Positions 1 to 9,442 of a stretch of 64,000 nt of DNA are shown here, one piece after another. Every line of letters begins with the position of its first letter. Position 1 is the stretch's first letter. The notes under the pieces were generated by a model, which saw only the letters and a program-made list of their open reading frames with translations, did no database searches and had not been told where the DNA came from. Source of the stretch: Nodosilinea sp. FACHB-131 (GTDB lineage Bacteria; Cyanobacteriota; Cyanobacteriia; Phormidesmidales; Phormidesmidaceae); contig NZ_JACJOF010000038.1 of assembly GCF_014695395.1 (NCBI RefSeq), positions 264,963 to 328,962 of the forward strand, in the 5' to 3' direction. The position numbers and the translations under genes were made by a program.

Positions 1-10
1 GTCCCACGCG

Positions 11-1930
11 ATGGAAGATCACGTGCTGGCGGGGACGGCGAAGTTTTTAGTGATTGCTAGCTTTCAGCAGGAGCGGTTTTATTTGCAGGAGGCTAACCGC
101 TATCTGCGCATTGCTGAGTTGACCGATCAGGTCTATGTGTTGTCAGCCCTGGGTACCAGTTTTGCTAGCCGCTCTGAGAACTACGAAACGATCGCCTTTG
201 AACCCGACGATGCCCTTACCCAGGAGTGGCATCTAGTAGTGGTGGGGGCTGACTACAGCGCCTGCTTGATCTGTCGAGAGCGATCGCCCGTACCGGCCAT
301 TGACGGCCCCCACCTCGACCAAACCCGCCGGTTTGAGGGCGTGTGGACCCAGGATCGCTACGTCAGCCAGCGGGCGGCGGATATGCTGCTCGATCGCATT
401 ACCGGGTACCGCCCTGACCTGGCCGACAAAATTGCGATCGCCCGCCAGCGCTACATCGACCCATCCCTAATGCCCACCGAACGCCTTGACGGCAGCGGCG
501 GGCCTGATCCCTTTACTCAACGTCTGGTTACTTACCTGCAGGCCGGGCAGTACAAGCTGCTTAAAGCCTACAAAGCCATCACCGCCCAAGAGCGACGCGA
601 GCGCTTGGTGAATTCCATTACCTCTGTGGTGCGGCAGTCGCTCAACGCCGACGAAATTTTTGCTAAAGCGGCCCAGGAACTGGGGCAGGCACTGCACGTA
701 TGCCGCTGCCTGATTTATCCCTGTAGCGCTACCGATGCCACGGTGGTGATTGCCCACCAGCACCTCAACAGCAAAGTCGAGTCGCTGCTGGGGGAGACCT
801 GGCCCCTGGCCACCAATCCCCTGTTTGACTACATCCAAGACACCAAAGAAATTGTCGCCATCGCCGACACCCAAGACCGTGAGTCGCCCTTTCACTATGA
901 GCTAGAGGCTATTCGGCCCCTGCTTGAGCGGTGGCAGATTCAGTCGTGGCTAATTGTGCCCCTCACCTATCAGGGCCGCCTGGTGGGCATGATTGAGCTG
1001 CACCACTGCCTACCCCAGCCCTACGAATGGAGCGAAGACGATACGGCCCTGGTGGATGCGATCGCCACCCAGCTCAGCGTAGCCATCATTCAGGCTGAGG
1101 CTTACGCTAACCTGCAGGATCTCAACCAGCAGCTCGAAGCCCTCGATCGCACCCGGGCCAACCTGATCGCCATTACCGGTCACGAGCTCCGCACTCCCCT
1201 CTCGACTATTCAGGTCTGTCTCGAAAGCCTGGCCACCGAGCCCGACATGCCCAACGAGCTGCGCCAGATTATGCTGCAGTCGGCCCTCGAAGATGCCGAG
1301 CGCATGCGCAAGCTGGTGCAAGATTTTCTCACCCTATCGCGGCTGGAAAGCGGTCGCGTCGAGTGGAACCTGGAGTCGCTCTCTATTCAAGAGTGCGTCG
1401 ATTTGGCCCTCAGCAGCATCCACAGCAGCCAGGACAGTGCTGCCACGCCTGCGATTAAAGTCAAGATTCCTAAACAGGTGCCGCTGGTGCGCGCCGACGG
1501 CGAGTGGCTAGTCGAGGTGCTGGCTAAACTACTCGACAACGCCCAAAAATTCACTCCTACCACCGGCAAAATCACCATTCAGGTGACTCGCTCTAGCCCT
1601 ACCCACCTGCAAGTTACCGTAGCCGACACCGGGCGTGGCATTGAGCCTAGCCGCCTGCATGTGGTGTTCGATCGCTTTTATCAAGAAGAAGGGGCGCTGC
1701 GGCGAACCACCGGCGGTACGGGGCTGGGGCTGGCCATGTGCCGTCAAATTGTCGAGGGGCTGGGGGGCACGATCTGGGCCGAATCTGAGGGTAAAAACAA
1801 GGGTAGTCAGTTTCACTTCACCGTCCCCATTGCCCAAGGTAAGCTCGACAGCCGCAGCAATCGCTCTACCGGGGCCAAAAAACAGCCCGCTACCCTGCCC
1901 GGCAATCCCTCTGTGCTGCTCGATGATTAG
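11..1930 (+). CDS. DICT-GAF sensor histidine kinase (5' end possibly outside window)
   Basis: Hybrid-free sensor kinase that should autophosphorylate on His and pass the phosphate to an unlinked response regulator. The first ~150 residues look like a DICT sensory domain, including the RRFEGVWTQDRYVSQRAAD stretch. A GAF domain follows (about 200-365), then HisKA with ITGHELRTPL (His at about residue 391) and a HATPase_c domain with LLDNAQKFT, DTGRGIE and GTGLGLAM. No membrane segment is seen, so it is probably cytoplasmic. The reading frame stays open to base 1, so the true start may lie upstream. No response regulator is adjacent. The ligand of the DICT/GAF part cannot be told from sequence. 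Confidence 0.9.
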   Translation: MEDHVLAGTAKFLVIASFQQERFYLQEANRYLRIAELTDQVYVLSALGTSFASRSENYETIAFEPDDALTQEWHLVVVGADYSACLICRERSPVPAIDGPHLDQTRRFEGVWTQDRYVSQRAADMLLDRITGYRPDLADKIAIARQRYIDPSLMPTERLDGSGGPDPFTQRLVTYLQAGQYKLLKAYKAITAQERRERLVNSITSVVRQSLNADEIFAKAAQELGQALHVCRCLIYPCSATDATVVIAHQHLNSKVESLLGETWPLATNPLFDYIQDTKEIVAIADTQDRESPFHYELEAIRPLLERWQIQSWLIVPLTYQGRLVGMIELHHCLPQPYEWSEDDTALVDAIATQLSVAIIQAEAYANLQDLNQQLEALDRTRANLIAITGHELRTPLSTIQVCLESLATEPDMPNELRQIMLQSALEDAERMRKLVQDFLTLSRLESGRVEWNLESLSIQECVDLALSSIHSSQDSAATPAIKVKIPKQVPLVRADGEWLVEVLAKLLDNAQKFTPTTGKITIQVTRSSPTHLQVTVADTGRGIEPSRLHVVFDRFYQEEGALRRTTGGTGLGLAMCRQIVEGLGGTIWAESEGKNKGSQFHFTVPIAQGKLDSRSNRSTGAKKQPATLPGNPSVLLDD

Positions 1931-1997
1931 GGCTCAGCGATGTCTCAGTGCCCTGCTGTTGGGCTACTAAGGCTGCTGACGGGGGCAAGGGCATGGC

Positions 1998-3338
1998 ATG
2001 ATGGCCGTATCTGATCCGCGAAATTCGAGTCTGGGTATGGGCGACTCTCCACAACCTAATCCCTCCAACGACAGCTCGTCGTGGGCTTCTCCAGTGCTGG
2101 AAGCCTGGCAGCTGCTGCGCGATCGCATCGGTCAGCTCCGACCTGACCAGCAGCTCAGCCGCTGGTTTAACATCGATGACGACAAAGTGGTCGAAATCCT
2201 GGCGGCGGTGCGCGAGCAGTTGCCCACCACTGAAGCCCTGCTGATTGGCAAACCCCAGGCCGGCAAAAGCTCCATTGTGCGGGGGTTGACCGGGGTTTCA
2301 GCCGATATTATCGGGCAGGGTTTCAAGCCCCACACCCAGAACACCCAGCGCTACGCCTACCCCTCCGAAGATCTGCCCCTGCTGATCTTTACCGATACCG
2401 TAGGGCTAGGGGATGTGACCCAGGCCACCGAGGCCATCATTGCCGAGCTAGTCAACAATCTCAACAGTGAGACCCGTACGGCCCGCATTTTGGTGTTGAC
2501 GGTCAAAATCAACGATTTTGCCACCGACACTCTGCGCCAAATCGCTGCTCGTCTGCGTCAGCAGTTTCCTACCGTGCCCTGCCTGCTGGTGGTCACCTCC
2601 AGCCATGAGGTTTATCCGCCAGCACTGGACAATCACCCGCCCTACCCGCCCGAGCTTGAGGCCGTGCATCGTCCTTTTCAAGCGGTGCAGGCCAACTTTG
2701 AGGGATTGGTCGATCGCACTGTGCTGATCGACTTCACCCTGGACGAAGACGGCTTTGACCCTGTGTTCTACGGCCTCGACGCGATGCGCGACGCCCTAGC
2801 CGACCTGCTGCCCGAGGCCGAGGCCCAGGCGCTTTACCAACTGCTGGACGAGCAGGCCGAGGCCACCAATCAGTTAGGTAACCTCTACCGTGACGTGGGG
2901 CGACACTATATGTCAGCCTTTGCCATCATGGCCGCTACCCTAGCGGCGGTGCCCCTACCCTTTGCCACTATGCCGGTGCTGACAGCGCTTCAGGTTTCCA
3001 TGGTGGTGCTGTTGGGCAAGCTCTACGGCCAAACCCTGAGCCCTTCCCAAGCTGGCGGCCTGATTAGCGCGATCGCAGGTGGCTTTTTTGCCCAAGCCGT
3101 CGGGCGAGAGCTGATCAAATTTGTCCCCGGCTTTGGCAGCGTGATTGCGGCCTCCTGGGCCTTCGCCTATACCTGGGCGCTAGGAGAAGGAGCCTGCGTT
3201 TACTTCGGCGACCTGATGGGAGGCAAAAAGCCTGACCCTAAAAAGATTCAGACTGCTATGCAAGAAGCTTTCACTGCGGCTAAAGATCGCTTCAAAGGCA
3301 GCGCTTCAGAAACTAGCCTATCTGATCCCAACGCCTAG
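1998..3338 (+). CDS. YcjF-like GTPase with DUF697 membrane domain
   Basis: P-loop GTPase of the Era/dynamin-like group fused to a DUF697 (YcjF-like) C-terminal domain. The P-loop is GKPQAGKSS at about residues 84-92 and the G3 motif is DTVGLGD at about 133-139. The usual NKxD G4 motif is not obvious (VVTSSHE occupies that place), which is common in this group. Residues ~300-400 are hydrophobic and Gly-rich with GRELIKFVPGFGS, typical of DUF697, and probably associate with the membrane. Two adjacent ATG codons open the frame. It begins 67 bases after the sensor kinase on the same strand. Exact role in cyanobacteria is unknown. Confidence 0.85.
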   Translation: MMAVSDPRNSSLGMGDSPQPNPSNDSSSWASPVLEAWQLLRDRIGQLRPDQQLSRWFNIDDDKVVEILAAVREQLPTTEALLIGKPQAGKSSIVRGLTGVSADIIGQGFKPHTQNTQRYAYPSEDLPLLIFTDTVGLGDVTQATEAIIAELVNNLNSETRTARILVLTVKINDFATDTLRQIAARLRQQFPTVPCLLVVTSSHEVYPPALDNHPPYPPELEAVHRPFQAVQANFEGLVDRTVLIDFTLDEDGFDPVFYGLDAMRDALADLLPEAEAQALYQLLDEQAEATNQLGNLYRDVGRHYMSAFAIMAATLAAVPLPFATMPVLTALQVSMVVLLGKLYGQTLSPSQAGGLISAIAGGFFAQAVGRELIKFVPGFGSVIAASWAFAYTWALGEGACVYFGDLMGGKKPDPKKIQTAMQEAFTAAKDRFKGSASETSLSDPNA

Positions 3339-4009
3339 CGCCGTGTTTTATCTGCTCGACCGTCCTCACGGCGCTGGCGCAGAGCTGCCAAACCCATGCC
3401 CACTAGTCCAGGCAGCAGCGCCGGGGTCGGTACAGGGGTGGGCCCAGGGGTTGGTTCCACCTCCAGATCAATTTTGAAACCCAGCTGCCCAGGAATTAGG
3501 GTGAGGTTGGGCTGATCCACTGGGGCAAAGCCTAGTGGAAAAACCACATCAATCCAATTGTCTGCCACCCGTGTAATCACCGGGTTGTTACTAAAAGCCA
3601 AGCTGCTTGCGAGAGGTGTAACCGTAAAGCCAGTCACTCTGTTCTGGCCTGGCAAACCAAAGCTGGGTGCCTTAAATCTATAGATGTCATCCCCAGAAGT
3701 GACATTGCCAAATAGAGAATTTAGGGTAAACGAGATCGAGTTGTTACCGAGATTAATATCCCAAATGCCACCAAATCGGCTTAATTCAGGGTCGGTGGTA
3801 TCTGAGCTAACCACAACATCGATGGGTCCCTGCTCAATAGGCACACTTCCTCCGTAGGGAATCTTTGTTGATGTCCCAGGGAATACGAGAAAGTTCTCGG
3901 CAGTAACTTGGCTATTCAGTGAGAACGCTTGAGCAGAGTTTGTCCACGAGATACCTAGAGTCAGAGCGACACCGACCCCAAGGCCGACGCCTATGAGTCT
4001 CTCCTTCAT
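3335..4009 (-). CDS. PTPA-CTERM sorting-domain exported protein
   Basis: Predicted secreted or surface protein. The start at 4009 is chosen because GGAG lies 6 bases upstream and it begins the signal peptide directly (MKERLIGVGLGVGVALTLG, cleavage near AQA-F). The body (~30-190) is beta-rich with no recognised enzyme motif. The C-terminus has a Pro/Thr linker, then PTPALLPGLVGMGLAALRQ followed by Arg/Lys-rich residues. This is the PTPA variant of PEP-CTERM sorting tails found in cyanobacteria, which are processed by an exosortase. No exosortase gene is visible in the window. Its 3' end overlaps the GTPase stop by 4 bases in convergent orientation. Confidence 0.8.
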   Translation of the reverse strand: MKERLIGVGLGVGVALTLGISWTNSAQAFSLNSQVTAENFLVFPGTSTKIPYGGSVPIEQGPIDVVVSSDTTDPELSRFGGIWDINLGNNSISFTLNSLFGNVTSGDDIYRFKAPSFGLPGQNRVTGFTVTPLASSLAFSNNPVITRVADNWIDVVFPLGFAPVDQPNLTLIPGQLGFKIDLEVEPTPGPTPVPTPALLPGLVGMGLAALRQRREDGRADKTRR

Positions 4010-4350
4010 CTGCTTCTCCAGAACGGGGGCTTTAAACAACTACGAGAGGCAGATGCACAATCCGGGTGACTCGCGGGCAAACTTGCGGCTTTAGCGCGGT
4101 TCATACTCCGCTCACGTTCTAGCAAAAAACACGGAGATAGGACTTAGACCAGGTCAGAAAGTTTACCGTTTCTTGACAGACCTATCAGTATTTGCAGGCG
4201 ATCGCCCCCGCGGTGAAACCATGGCGGTAAACCAAACTTTTCAGAAATTTGGCTGGGCAATTTGACACAAAAGCTCTCAGGCGTGTCAACCGATACAGTG
4301 TATCAACCGAGTTCAATTCAACCTATAGACAGAAAATCTCAGGAAGGCCC

Positions 4351-5799
4351 GTGACTGCTGCTCCCGCAGGTGTGGAAAGCCCCAGCGTTGATTTGCCTAA
4401 CCAAACTCGGCTGCTGCTCGATTTGCAGCGGGTTAATAGAATTGCCCAACGGCTGTCGGGATGCCTCGATGTAGAGACCATTGCCCGGTGCATAACCAAT
4501 GGGTTGGTCGACCAGTTTGGCTGCGCATTTGCTCGGATCTGGGTTGTAGAACCGGAGCAAACTGCTCTCCGACTGGTGGCCTCTTCGGGGTTATACACCC
4601 ACACCAACGGCTTCTTTGCGCGAGTGCCTATGGGGGCCTATAAGGTTGGTAAGATTGCCCAAAACCGAGTTCCCTTTCTCAGCAATCGCCTAGCCGAAGA
4701 AGCCTGGGTTAAGGATCGAGACTGGGCGATCGCCAACAATATCCAGGGGTTTGCGGGCTATCCGCTGATGACCGGCGATCGCGTCATTGGCGTGCTGGCA
4801 ACCTTTAGTCGCAGCCCCATGGCAGCCGAGTTTTTAGAGGTATTGCAGGTGCTCTGCATGACTGCCACCATTGCCCTCGACGCGGCGCTGAGCGTTGAAA
4901 CCAAATCCATGGGCTCAGCGGCCGTCTTGGCCCAGCGCTCCACCCTATCTGACCAACTGGCAACAATTTTGAAGACTACCACGATGGCGTTGGTGGGTAC
5001 CGAAATGGCGCTGCCAGCTTCTATGAGCCACGTCTTTGTGCAGTTAGCTGAGCTACTGGACGAGTTTAACTGTGACTATGCTCGGCTGGTCTACGGTGCG
5101 ACCGACGTCGTGTTGGAAGCGATCGTAGCGATACCGACTGCCGATGGAGCCCAAGCTGCTGCCGATGCGGTGGCTCAGTGGCGATCGCGCTGTCACCAAC
5201 TGCGGTTTATGGCTACCTGCCTGGGGGGCAGCCTACAAACCCAGCCTGGCCCCCAGCAGCAGATGGTGCAAATTACTCTGCAAACTCCCTACACCAGCGG
5301 GCGGCTAGGGGCGAAGGTCAGTATTCAGTGCTCCACAGCCCTGGTGCAGGTAGCCCTTACCTGCATGGCCTACAAGGCTCGGCTGACGGTGTGCGACCCC
5401 TTTGATCCGGAGGCCGTCGTGATTACCGACAGCGAACCTACTGCTCAGGGGGCGACCTGCACTATCTGGGTGCGAGTTAAGGCGTTGCCACCACCGTCGG
5501 CTCAGGCGGTGATCGATTGGACGATAGATGTTGAGCAACTGCGACAGGTTGTCCAGCGGGTTAGCCAGGGGCAACCGGTGGAAGCAACCTCCAGCGACCC
5601 TAGCTACCCGCGTCCGTCTGAGCGAGAGCGAGAGATTATGGCGCTGCTGGCACAGGGGCTGCGCGATCGAGACATTGCCGCCCGCCTCTACATCAGCGAG
5701 AGTACGGTAAAGTTCCACATCAACAATAGCCTCACCAAGCTACAGGCGAAGAACCGCTACCAGGCCGTCTACCAAGCCGCCATCCAAGGGTGGATCTAA
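4351..5799 (+). CDS. GAF domain LuxR-type transcriptional regulator
   Basis: Probable DNA-binding regulator. A GAF domain covers about residues 20-175. The central region (~190-400) is less clear but has order reminiscent of a degenerate histidine-kinase ATPase module, without the N and G boxes. The C-terminal ~65 residues form a LuxR/NarL helix-turn-helix (SEREREIMALLAQG, then DIAARLYISESTVKFHI). The GTG start at 4351 is preferred because AGGAAGG lies just upstream; the frame stays open to a TTG at 4249. The GAF-HTH layout lets a small ligand act on transcription without phosphorylation. Signal and targets are unknown. Confidence 0.82.
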   Translation: MTAAPAGVESPSVDLPNQTRLLLDLQRVNRIAQRLSGCLDVETIARCITNGLVDQFGCAFARIWVVEPEQTALRLVASSGLYTHTNGFFARVPMGAYKVGKIAQNRVPFLSNRLAEEAWVKDRDWAIANNIQGFAGYPLMTGDRVIGVLATFSRSPMAAEFLEVLQVLCMTATIALDAALSVETKSMGSAAVLAQRSTLSDQLATILKTTTMALVGTEMALPASMSHVFVQLAELLDEFNCDYARLVYGATDVVLEAIVAIPTADGAQAAADAVAQWRSRCHQLRFMATCLGGSLQTQPGPQQQMVQITLQTPYTSGRLGAKVSIQCSTALVQVALTCMAYKARLTVCDPFDPEAVVITDSEPTAQGATCTIWVRVKALPPPSAQAVIDWTIDVEQLRQVVQRVSQGQPVEATSSDPSYPRPSEREREIMALLAQGLRDRDIAARLYISESTVKFHINNSLTKLQAKNRYQAVYQAAIQGWI

Positions 5800-5903
5800 C
5801 CACAAATAGCTCCAAGGCCCGAGCCCCAAGGATTTCGGCAGATGCGAAATGGGTACAGTAACTCTACACGTGAGCCAGACACCTAGCTTCAGGAGCGCGA
5901 CCA

Positions 5904-6206
5904 ATGGATGATCTGATTAGCCTTCTCGTTCAAATTCTCATTGCCATGGCCTGCGCGTGCGCCGCCAATATCTTGGTACCTAGACAAGTGCCCGGCAAGC
6001 TATTTGGCCTCGTGCTGATTGGCCTGATCGGCGTATTTGTCGGGCAGTGGGTCGCCGACTATCTGCTTCAGCAATACAGCTTTAGCCTGCCCTGGCTGAC
6101 CTGGAGCTTCCAGGGCGTACCGCTGGTGCCATCGATCATCGGTTCGACCATTGTGCTCTATATAGTCACAGCGTTTTTAAGTTGGGGCCGCTATGGCAAT
6201 CGGTAG
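5904..6206 (+). CDS. GlsB/YeaQ/YmgE-type small membrane protein
   Basis: A 100-residue protein with three hydrophobic segments (about 5-22, 32-52 and 74-93) and Gly-rich turns including GLIGVFVGQWVADYLL. This matches the transglycosylase-associated/GlsB stress-response membrane family, whose molecular function is not settled. The second half is somewhat longer than in enterobacterial members (about 80-85 aa). It ends 2 bases before the convergent molybdopterin gene. A short spacer separates it from the LuxR-type gene upstream on the same strand, so co-transcription is possible. Confidence 0.75.
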   Translation: MDDLISLLVQILIAMACACAANILVPRQVPGKLFGLVLIGLIGVFVGQWVADYLLQQYSFSLPWLTWSFQGVPLVPSIIGSTIVLYIVTAFLSWGRYGNR

Positions 6207-6208
6207 GG

Positions 6209-6805
6209 CTAGCGATCGCTGTAGCGCTCTTCCGCCCACGGTTCGCCCCGCTCGTGATAGCCGTTGCGCTCCCAAAAACCCAGGGCCGGGGCCGCAAGAA
6301 ACTCCACGCCGCTGATCCATTTGGCGCTCTTCCAGGCGTAAAGGTGGGGCACCACTAGACGCATAGGACCACCATGCTCGGCAGGCAAAGGCTCACCTTC
6401 TAGAGTGTGGGCAAAAAAGTTTTTGGGTAGAACAAAGTCGGCCAGGGTTAGGTTGGTGGTATAGCCACCGTAGCAGTGCAGCATGACGTGGGTTGCCTCG
6501 GGCTCGATCGCCAACTGCTCCATTACGTCAGTGACGTGCACGCCGCGCCAGGTTACATCCAGCTTTGACCAGGTCGTCACGCAGTGAAAGTCAGCGGTGA
6601 ACTCCGCCTGGGGCAGTGCCATCATTTCGTCCCAGGTAAAGGTTTTAGCCTGGGCTAGGCCTGTGATGCTTAAGGTCCAGTCGGCCTGAGCAACGTGGGG
6701 CGTCTCGCCGTAGGTGAGCACCGGAAAACCCTTAGCCAAATGCTGACCGGGGGGAACGCGATCGGCTAGCTCCGCGCCTGGTTTGTGGAAAAACTTGCCG
6801 GCCAT
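6209..6805 (-). CDS. Sulfite oxidase-like molybdopterin oxidoreductase
   Basis: Cytoplasmic single-domain member of the oxidoreductase molybdopterin-binding family (SuoX/MsrP fold). The Mo-ligand Cys is most likely in FHCVTTWSKLDVTWRGV (about residues 75-91). Further conserved stretches are LHCYGGYTTNL, EHGGPMRLVVPHLYAWKSA and WISGVEF. There is no Tat signal and no heme or dimerisation domain, so it differs from the periplasmic MsrP and from full sulfite oxidase. The ATG at 6805 is preferred over a TTG 12 bases upstream. A zinc-ribbon mini-gene sits 48 bases upstream on the same strand. Substrate is unknown. Confidence 0.85.
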   Translation of the reverse strand: MAGKFFHKPGAELADRVPPGQHLAKGFPVLTYGETPHVAQADWTLSITGLAQAKTFTWDEMMALPQAEFTADFHCVTTWSKLDVTWRGVHVTDVMEQLAIEPEATHVMLHCYGGYTTNLTLADFVLPKNFFAHTLEGEPLPAEHGGPMRLVVPHLYAWKSAKWISGVEFLAAPALGFWERNGYHERGEPWAEERYSDR

Positions 6806-6853
6806 GGTGCCTCGCAAATTAGGGCACCTCTATTGTTACCCAGATCTGAGTTC

Positions 6854-7006
6854 CTAGGCAGCGCGATCGCGAATTAGGCGCTTCAACCAGTGGCGCGATC
6901 GCACGTCTACGTAGGCTTTACAGCTAGAGCACCGGCGGATACCGCGCACCCCAATGCGCAGTAGTTGGCGATTGTTGCAGTGAGGACAGGGGCGTTGCTG
7001 AGCCAT
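6854..7006 (-). CDS. Small zinc-ribbon protein (50 aa)
   Basis: This short frame runs ATG to TAG for 50 codons. It encodes two CxxC knuckles, CPHC (residues 7-10) and CSSC (residues 26-29), separated by 15 residues, with a basic C-terminus rich in Arg (RSRHWLKRLIRDR). The pattern is that of a single zinc ribbon related to transposase/IS1-type and other small zinc-finger proteins. It lies directly upstream of the molybdopterin oxidoreductase on the same strand, so they may share a transcript. No strong Shine-Dalgarno is visible. The paired Cys and cyanobacterial codon use (including HIP1) support a real gene. Nucleic-acid binding is inference. Confidence 0.65.
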   Translation of the reverse strand: MAQQRPCPHCNNRQLLRIGVRGIRRCSSCKAYVDVRSRHWLKRLIRDRAA

Positions 7007-7188
7007 AACTTATCTGGAGAAGAACTGCACCTAACAAAATTGGTCGCGTAGGGGAGGTGCGCCCGTCATAGACCGATCTAGAGCACCATCGCTCTATCAT
7101 CATTGTGACGGTTTGCCCTTGCCTGTTAGAGTGCCCAGAGACAGAGCCTAAATTGTCTATGGGCTTACCTTCGCAATGGCATTGCCCC

Positions 7189-7230
7189 AAAAAAACGCTG
7201 CACCCTAGCCCTGAGGCCAGAGTGCAGCGT
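7189..7230 (-). terminator. Rho-independent terminator of ndhD
   Basis: On the minus strand a 9-bp perfect stem (ACGCTGCAC with GTGCAGCGT) closes a loop of 18 bases and runs straight into seven T. It lies 26 bases after the ndhD stop. It has the form of a classical intrinsic terminator and would isolate ndhD from the genes to the left. Confidence 0.9.
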
Positions 7231-7256
7231 CAATTAACTGACTAACCCGTCTGGGT

Positions 7257-8867
7257 CTAGTCGATTTGAGCGGCCAGAACAGTGGGCAGTTCAGCCACTG
7301 TCACCTGAGGAGCCACTAACACATGGGCGTAAAGCGACGAGGTTGGGGCCGATGCTAACAGGGTATGTTGCACACGGCTAGCCACTTCAACAGTCTTGGC
7401 ATCGTAAACCTGAGTGGCCAGCTTGGGATAGAGACCAATCCCAATGATTGGTACCAGCAGACAGGCCGCTACGAAAGCTTCACGGGGGCGAATATCGATG
7501 ATATTGGGCACCTTGGCCACCACCTTGCCCGCGTCACCGTAGAAAATGCGGCGCAGCATAGAGAGCAGGTAAATGGGCGACAGCACCACGCCGACAGCAG
7601 CACCAACAATAACTACGGTCTTAAAGGTCGTGCTGTAGACATCGCTGGTAGCCATACCGAGGAACACCGCGATCTCGCTGACAAACCCGCTCATGCCGGG
7701 CAGGGCCAGAGACGCCATCGAAGCAGCGGTAAAGAACGCAAAGCTGGTGGGCATCTTGCGGGCTATACCACCCATCTCATCCATGTCGAGGGTGTGGGTG
7801 CGCTCGTAGGTCACCCCAGACAAAAAGAACATCACCGCTGCAATCAGTCCGTGGGAAATCATTTGCAGCATAGCGCCACTCATCCCTAAGGTCGTGAAAG
7901 CCGAGCAACCGATGAGTACAAAGCCCATATGGGCTACCGACGAGTAGGCCATGCGGCGTTTGAGGTTATCTTGGCCGAAGGCAGTCATCGAGGCATAAAT
8001 TACGTTGATTACGCCAAGGATAGCCAGCACGGGGGCGAAGTAGAGATGTGCGTCGGGTAGCATCTCAATATTCATGCGAATCAGGCCATAGCCTGCCATC
8101 TTTAGCAGTACCCCAGCCAAGATCATTGATACAGCAGCGGGGGCTTCGCTGTGGGCATCAGGTAGCCAGGTGTGCAGCGGAAAAATTGGCAATTTGACCG
8201 CAAAGGCTACTAAGAAAGCTGCGTAGACCAGGAGCTGGAAGGTTAAGCTGTAGTCTTTTTGGGCCAGCTCCGTCAGGTTAAAGGTAACGGTATCGCCATA
8301 GAAAGCCATGGCCAAGGCTGCCACCAAAATGAAGACAGAACCAATGGCAGTGTAGAGAATAAATTTAGTTGCAGCATAGAGGCGTTTTTTGCCGCCCCAA
8401 ATGGAAATCAGCAGGTAAACCGGCACCAGCTCTAATTCCCACATCAAAAAGAACATCACCAGATCCTGGGCCAAAAAGACCCCAACCTGGGCGCTGTACA
8501 TCACCAGCAGCAGGCTGAAGTAGAGGCGAGGACGGTGGGTGATATTCCACGACGCCAAAATAGCTAGGGTTGTCACCAGACCACTCAGCACCACCAGCGG
8601 CATGGCCAGGCCATCGGCCCCGAGTGACCAAGTGATGCCGACTTGGGGTACCCAGTCATAGCGTTCTACCAGCTGTAGGCCGGGCTGGTTGAGATTGTAA
8701 AAGTTAATAAACGTGTAGAGAATTAGCGAAAACTCGATGAAGCCAATGCCCAGGGCGTACCAGCGCAGAGTTTGCCCGTTGCGATTGGGCAGCACCGGTA
8801 TCGGCAAAATCGCCAGTAAAGGCAATAGAACTAGGGTCGTTAGCCACGGAAATTGCTCGGTTAGCAT
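7257..8867 (-). CDS. ndhD: NAD(P)H-quinone oxidoreductase subunit 4 (NdhD)
   Basis: Antiporter-like proton-pumping subunit of the thylakoid NDH-1 complex. The 536-residue protein has about 14 membrane segments. The family signature is clear: [17 protein letters not shown] (with the conserved Glu), [21 protein letters not shown], and [14 protein letters not shown]. The N-terminus [12 protein letters not shown] and the RWYALGIG segment resemble the NdhD1/D2 group used in respiration and cyclic electron flow, not the CO2-uptake NdhD3/D4 forms; this paralogue assignment is inference. It stands alone, with no other ndh gene beside it, and is followed by a strong terminator. Confidence 0.95.
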   Translation of the reverse strand: MLTEQFPWLTTLVLLPLLAILPIPVLPNRNGQTLRWYALGIGFIEFSLILYTFINFYNLNQPGLQLVERYDWVPQVGITWSLGADGLAMPLVVLSGLVTTLAILASWNITHRPRLYFSLLLVMYSAQVGVFLAQDLVMFFLMWELELVPVYLLISIWGGKKRLYAATKFILYTAIGSVFILVAALAMAFYGDTVTFNLTELAQKDYSLTFQLLVYAAFLVAFAVKLPIFPLHTWLPDAHSEAPAAVSMILAGVLLKMAGYGLIRMNIEMLPDAHLYFAPVLAILGVINVIYASMTAFGQDNLKRRMAYSSVAHMGFVLIGCSAFTTLGMSGAMLQMISHGLIAAVMFFLSGVTYERTHTLDMDEMGGIARKMPTSFAFFTAASMASLALPGMSGFVSEIAVFLGMATSDVYSTTFKTVVIVGAAVGVVLSPIYLLSMLRRIFYGDAGKVVAKVPNIIDIRPREAFVAACLLVPIIGIGLYPKLATQVYDAKTVEVASRVQHTLLASAPTSSLYAHVLVAPQVTVAELPTVLAAQID

Positions 8868-9442
8868 GACAATTCGCGTGAGTAGTACTACAGAAACAGC
8901 CAGCGCATTCAGATTCCGGTTTTAGTGTCTGATTCGAGGCGGACACACACCCATGCGTAGACATCCAGAGAAGACGAGCTACAAATGCTGTTCGCGGCGG
9001 CCTACCCTAGGCAGGAGGTCGGAGGACTTCAGCGAGCGAGTCGGAGCCTAAAAGGCACGACGAAGTAACAAACCGGACTGCAAGATCGATAGAGAGATAT
9101 ACCTATCTTCGCGCCCGTCCCCAGTATAGGAAACTTAATAAACATTTGATAAGTAATTTCTGCCCAAAATTGCAAAATATTGATGTCTTAAGGGCTGCTG
9201 TGAAGGCTGCACAAGCATTTCAGGCGCTTTTCACACTTGAATTAATTGAAGTAAACACTCACATTTAGATAAGTCAATACCTAAAACGTTACATTTGCCC
9301 GCGCTCGTCTGGACCGCAGGCGGAACGTCGTAGCCTCATGGGCGGGATTCCTATGGCCTCAAGAAGTCTTAATTTACTGAGCTGTCAGTCGGGACACAGC
9401 TCCAACACTTTGCAATCTGTAGGGGCTAGTGGTCCAGTGTGG
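8868..9442. other. Gene-free stretch upstream of ndhD
   Basis: About 575 bases without a convincing reading frame. The part from about 9120 to 9290 is clearly AT-richer than its surroundings and is the likely promoter region of ndhD, but no confident -35/-10 pair could be assigned. No tRNA, riboswitch or repeat was recognised. Confidence 0.5.

Noticed and set aside
6924..7190. 88-codon open frame on the minus strand
   Set aside because: Overlaps the zinc-ribbon gene in another frame and ends before its stop; the zinc-ribbon frame has clear CxxC motifs and this one has none.
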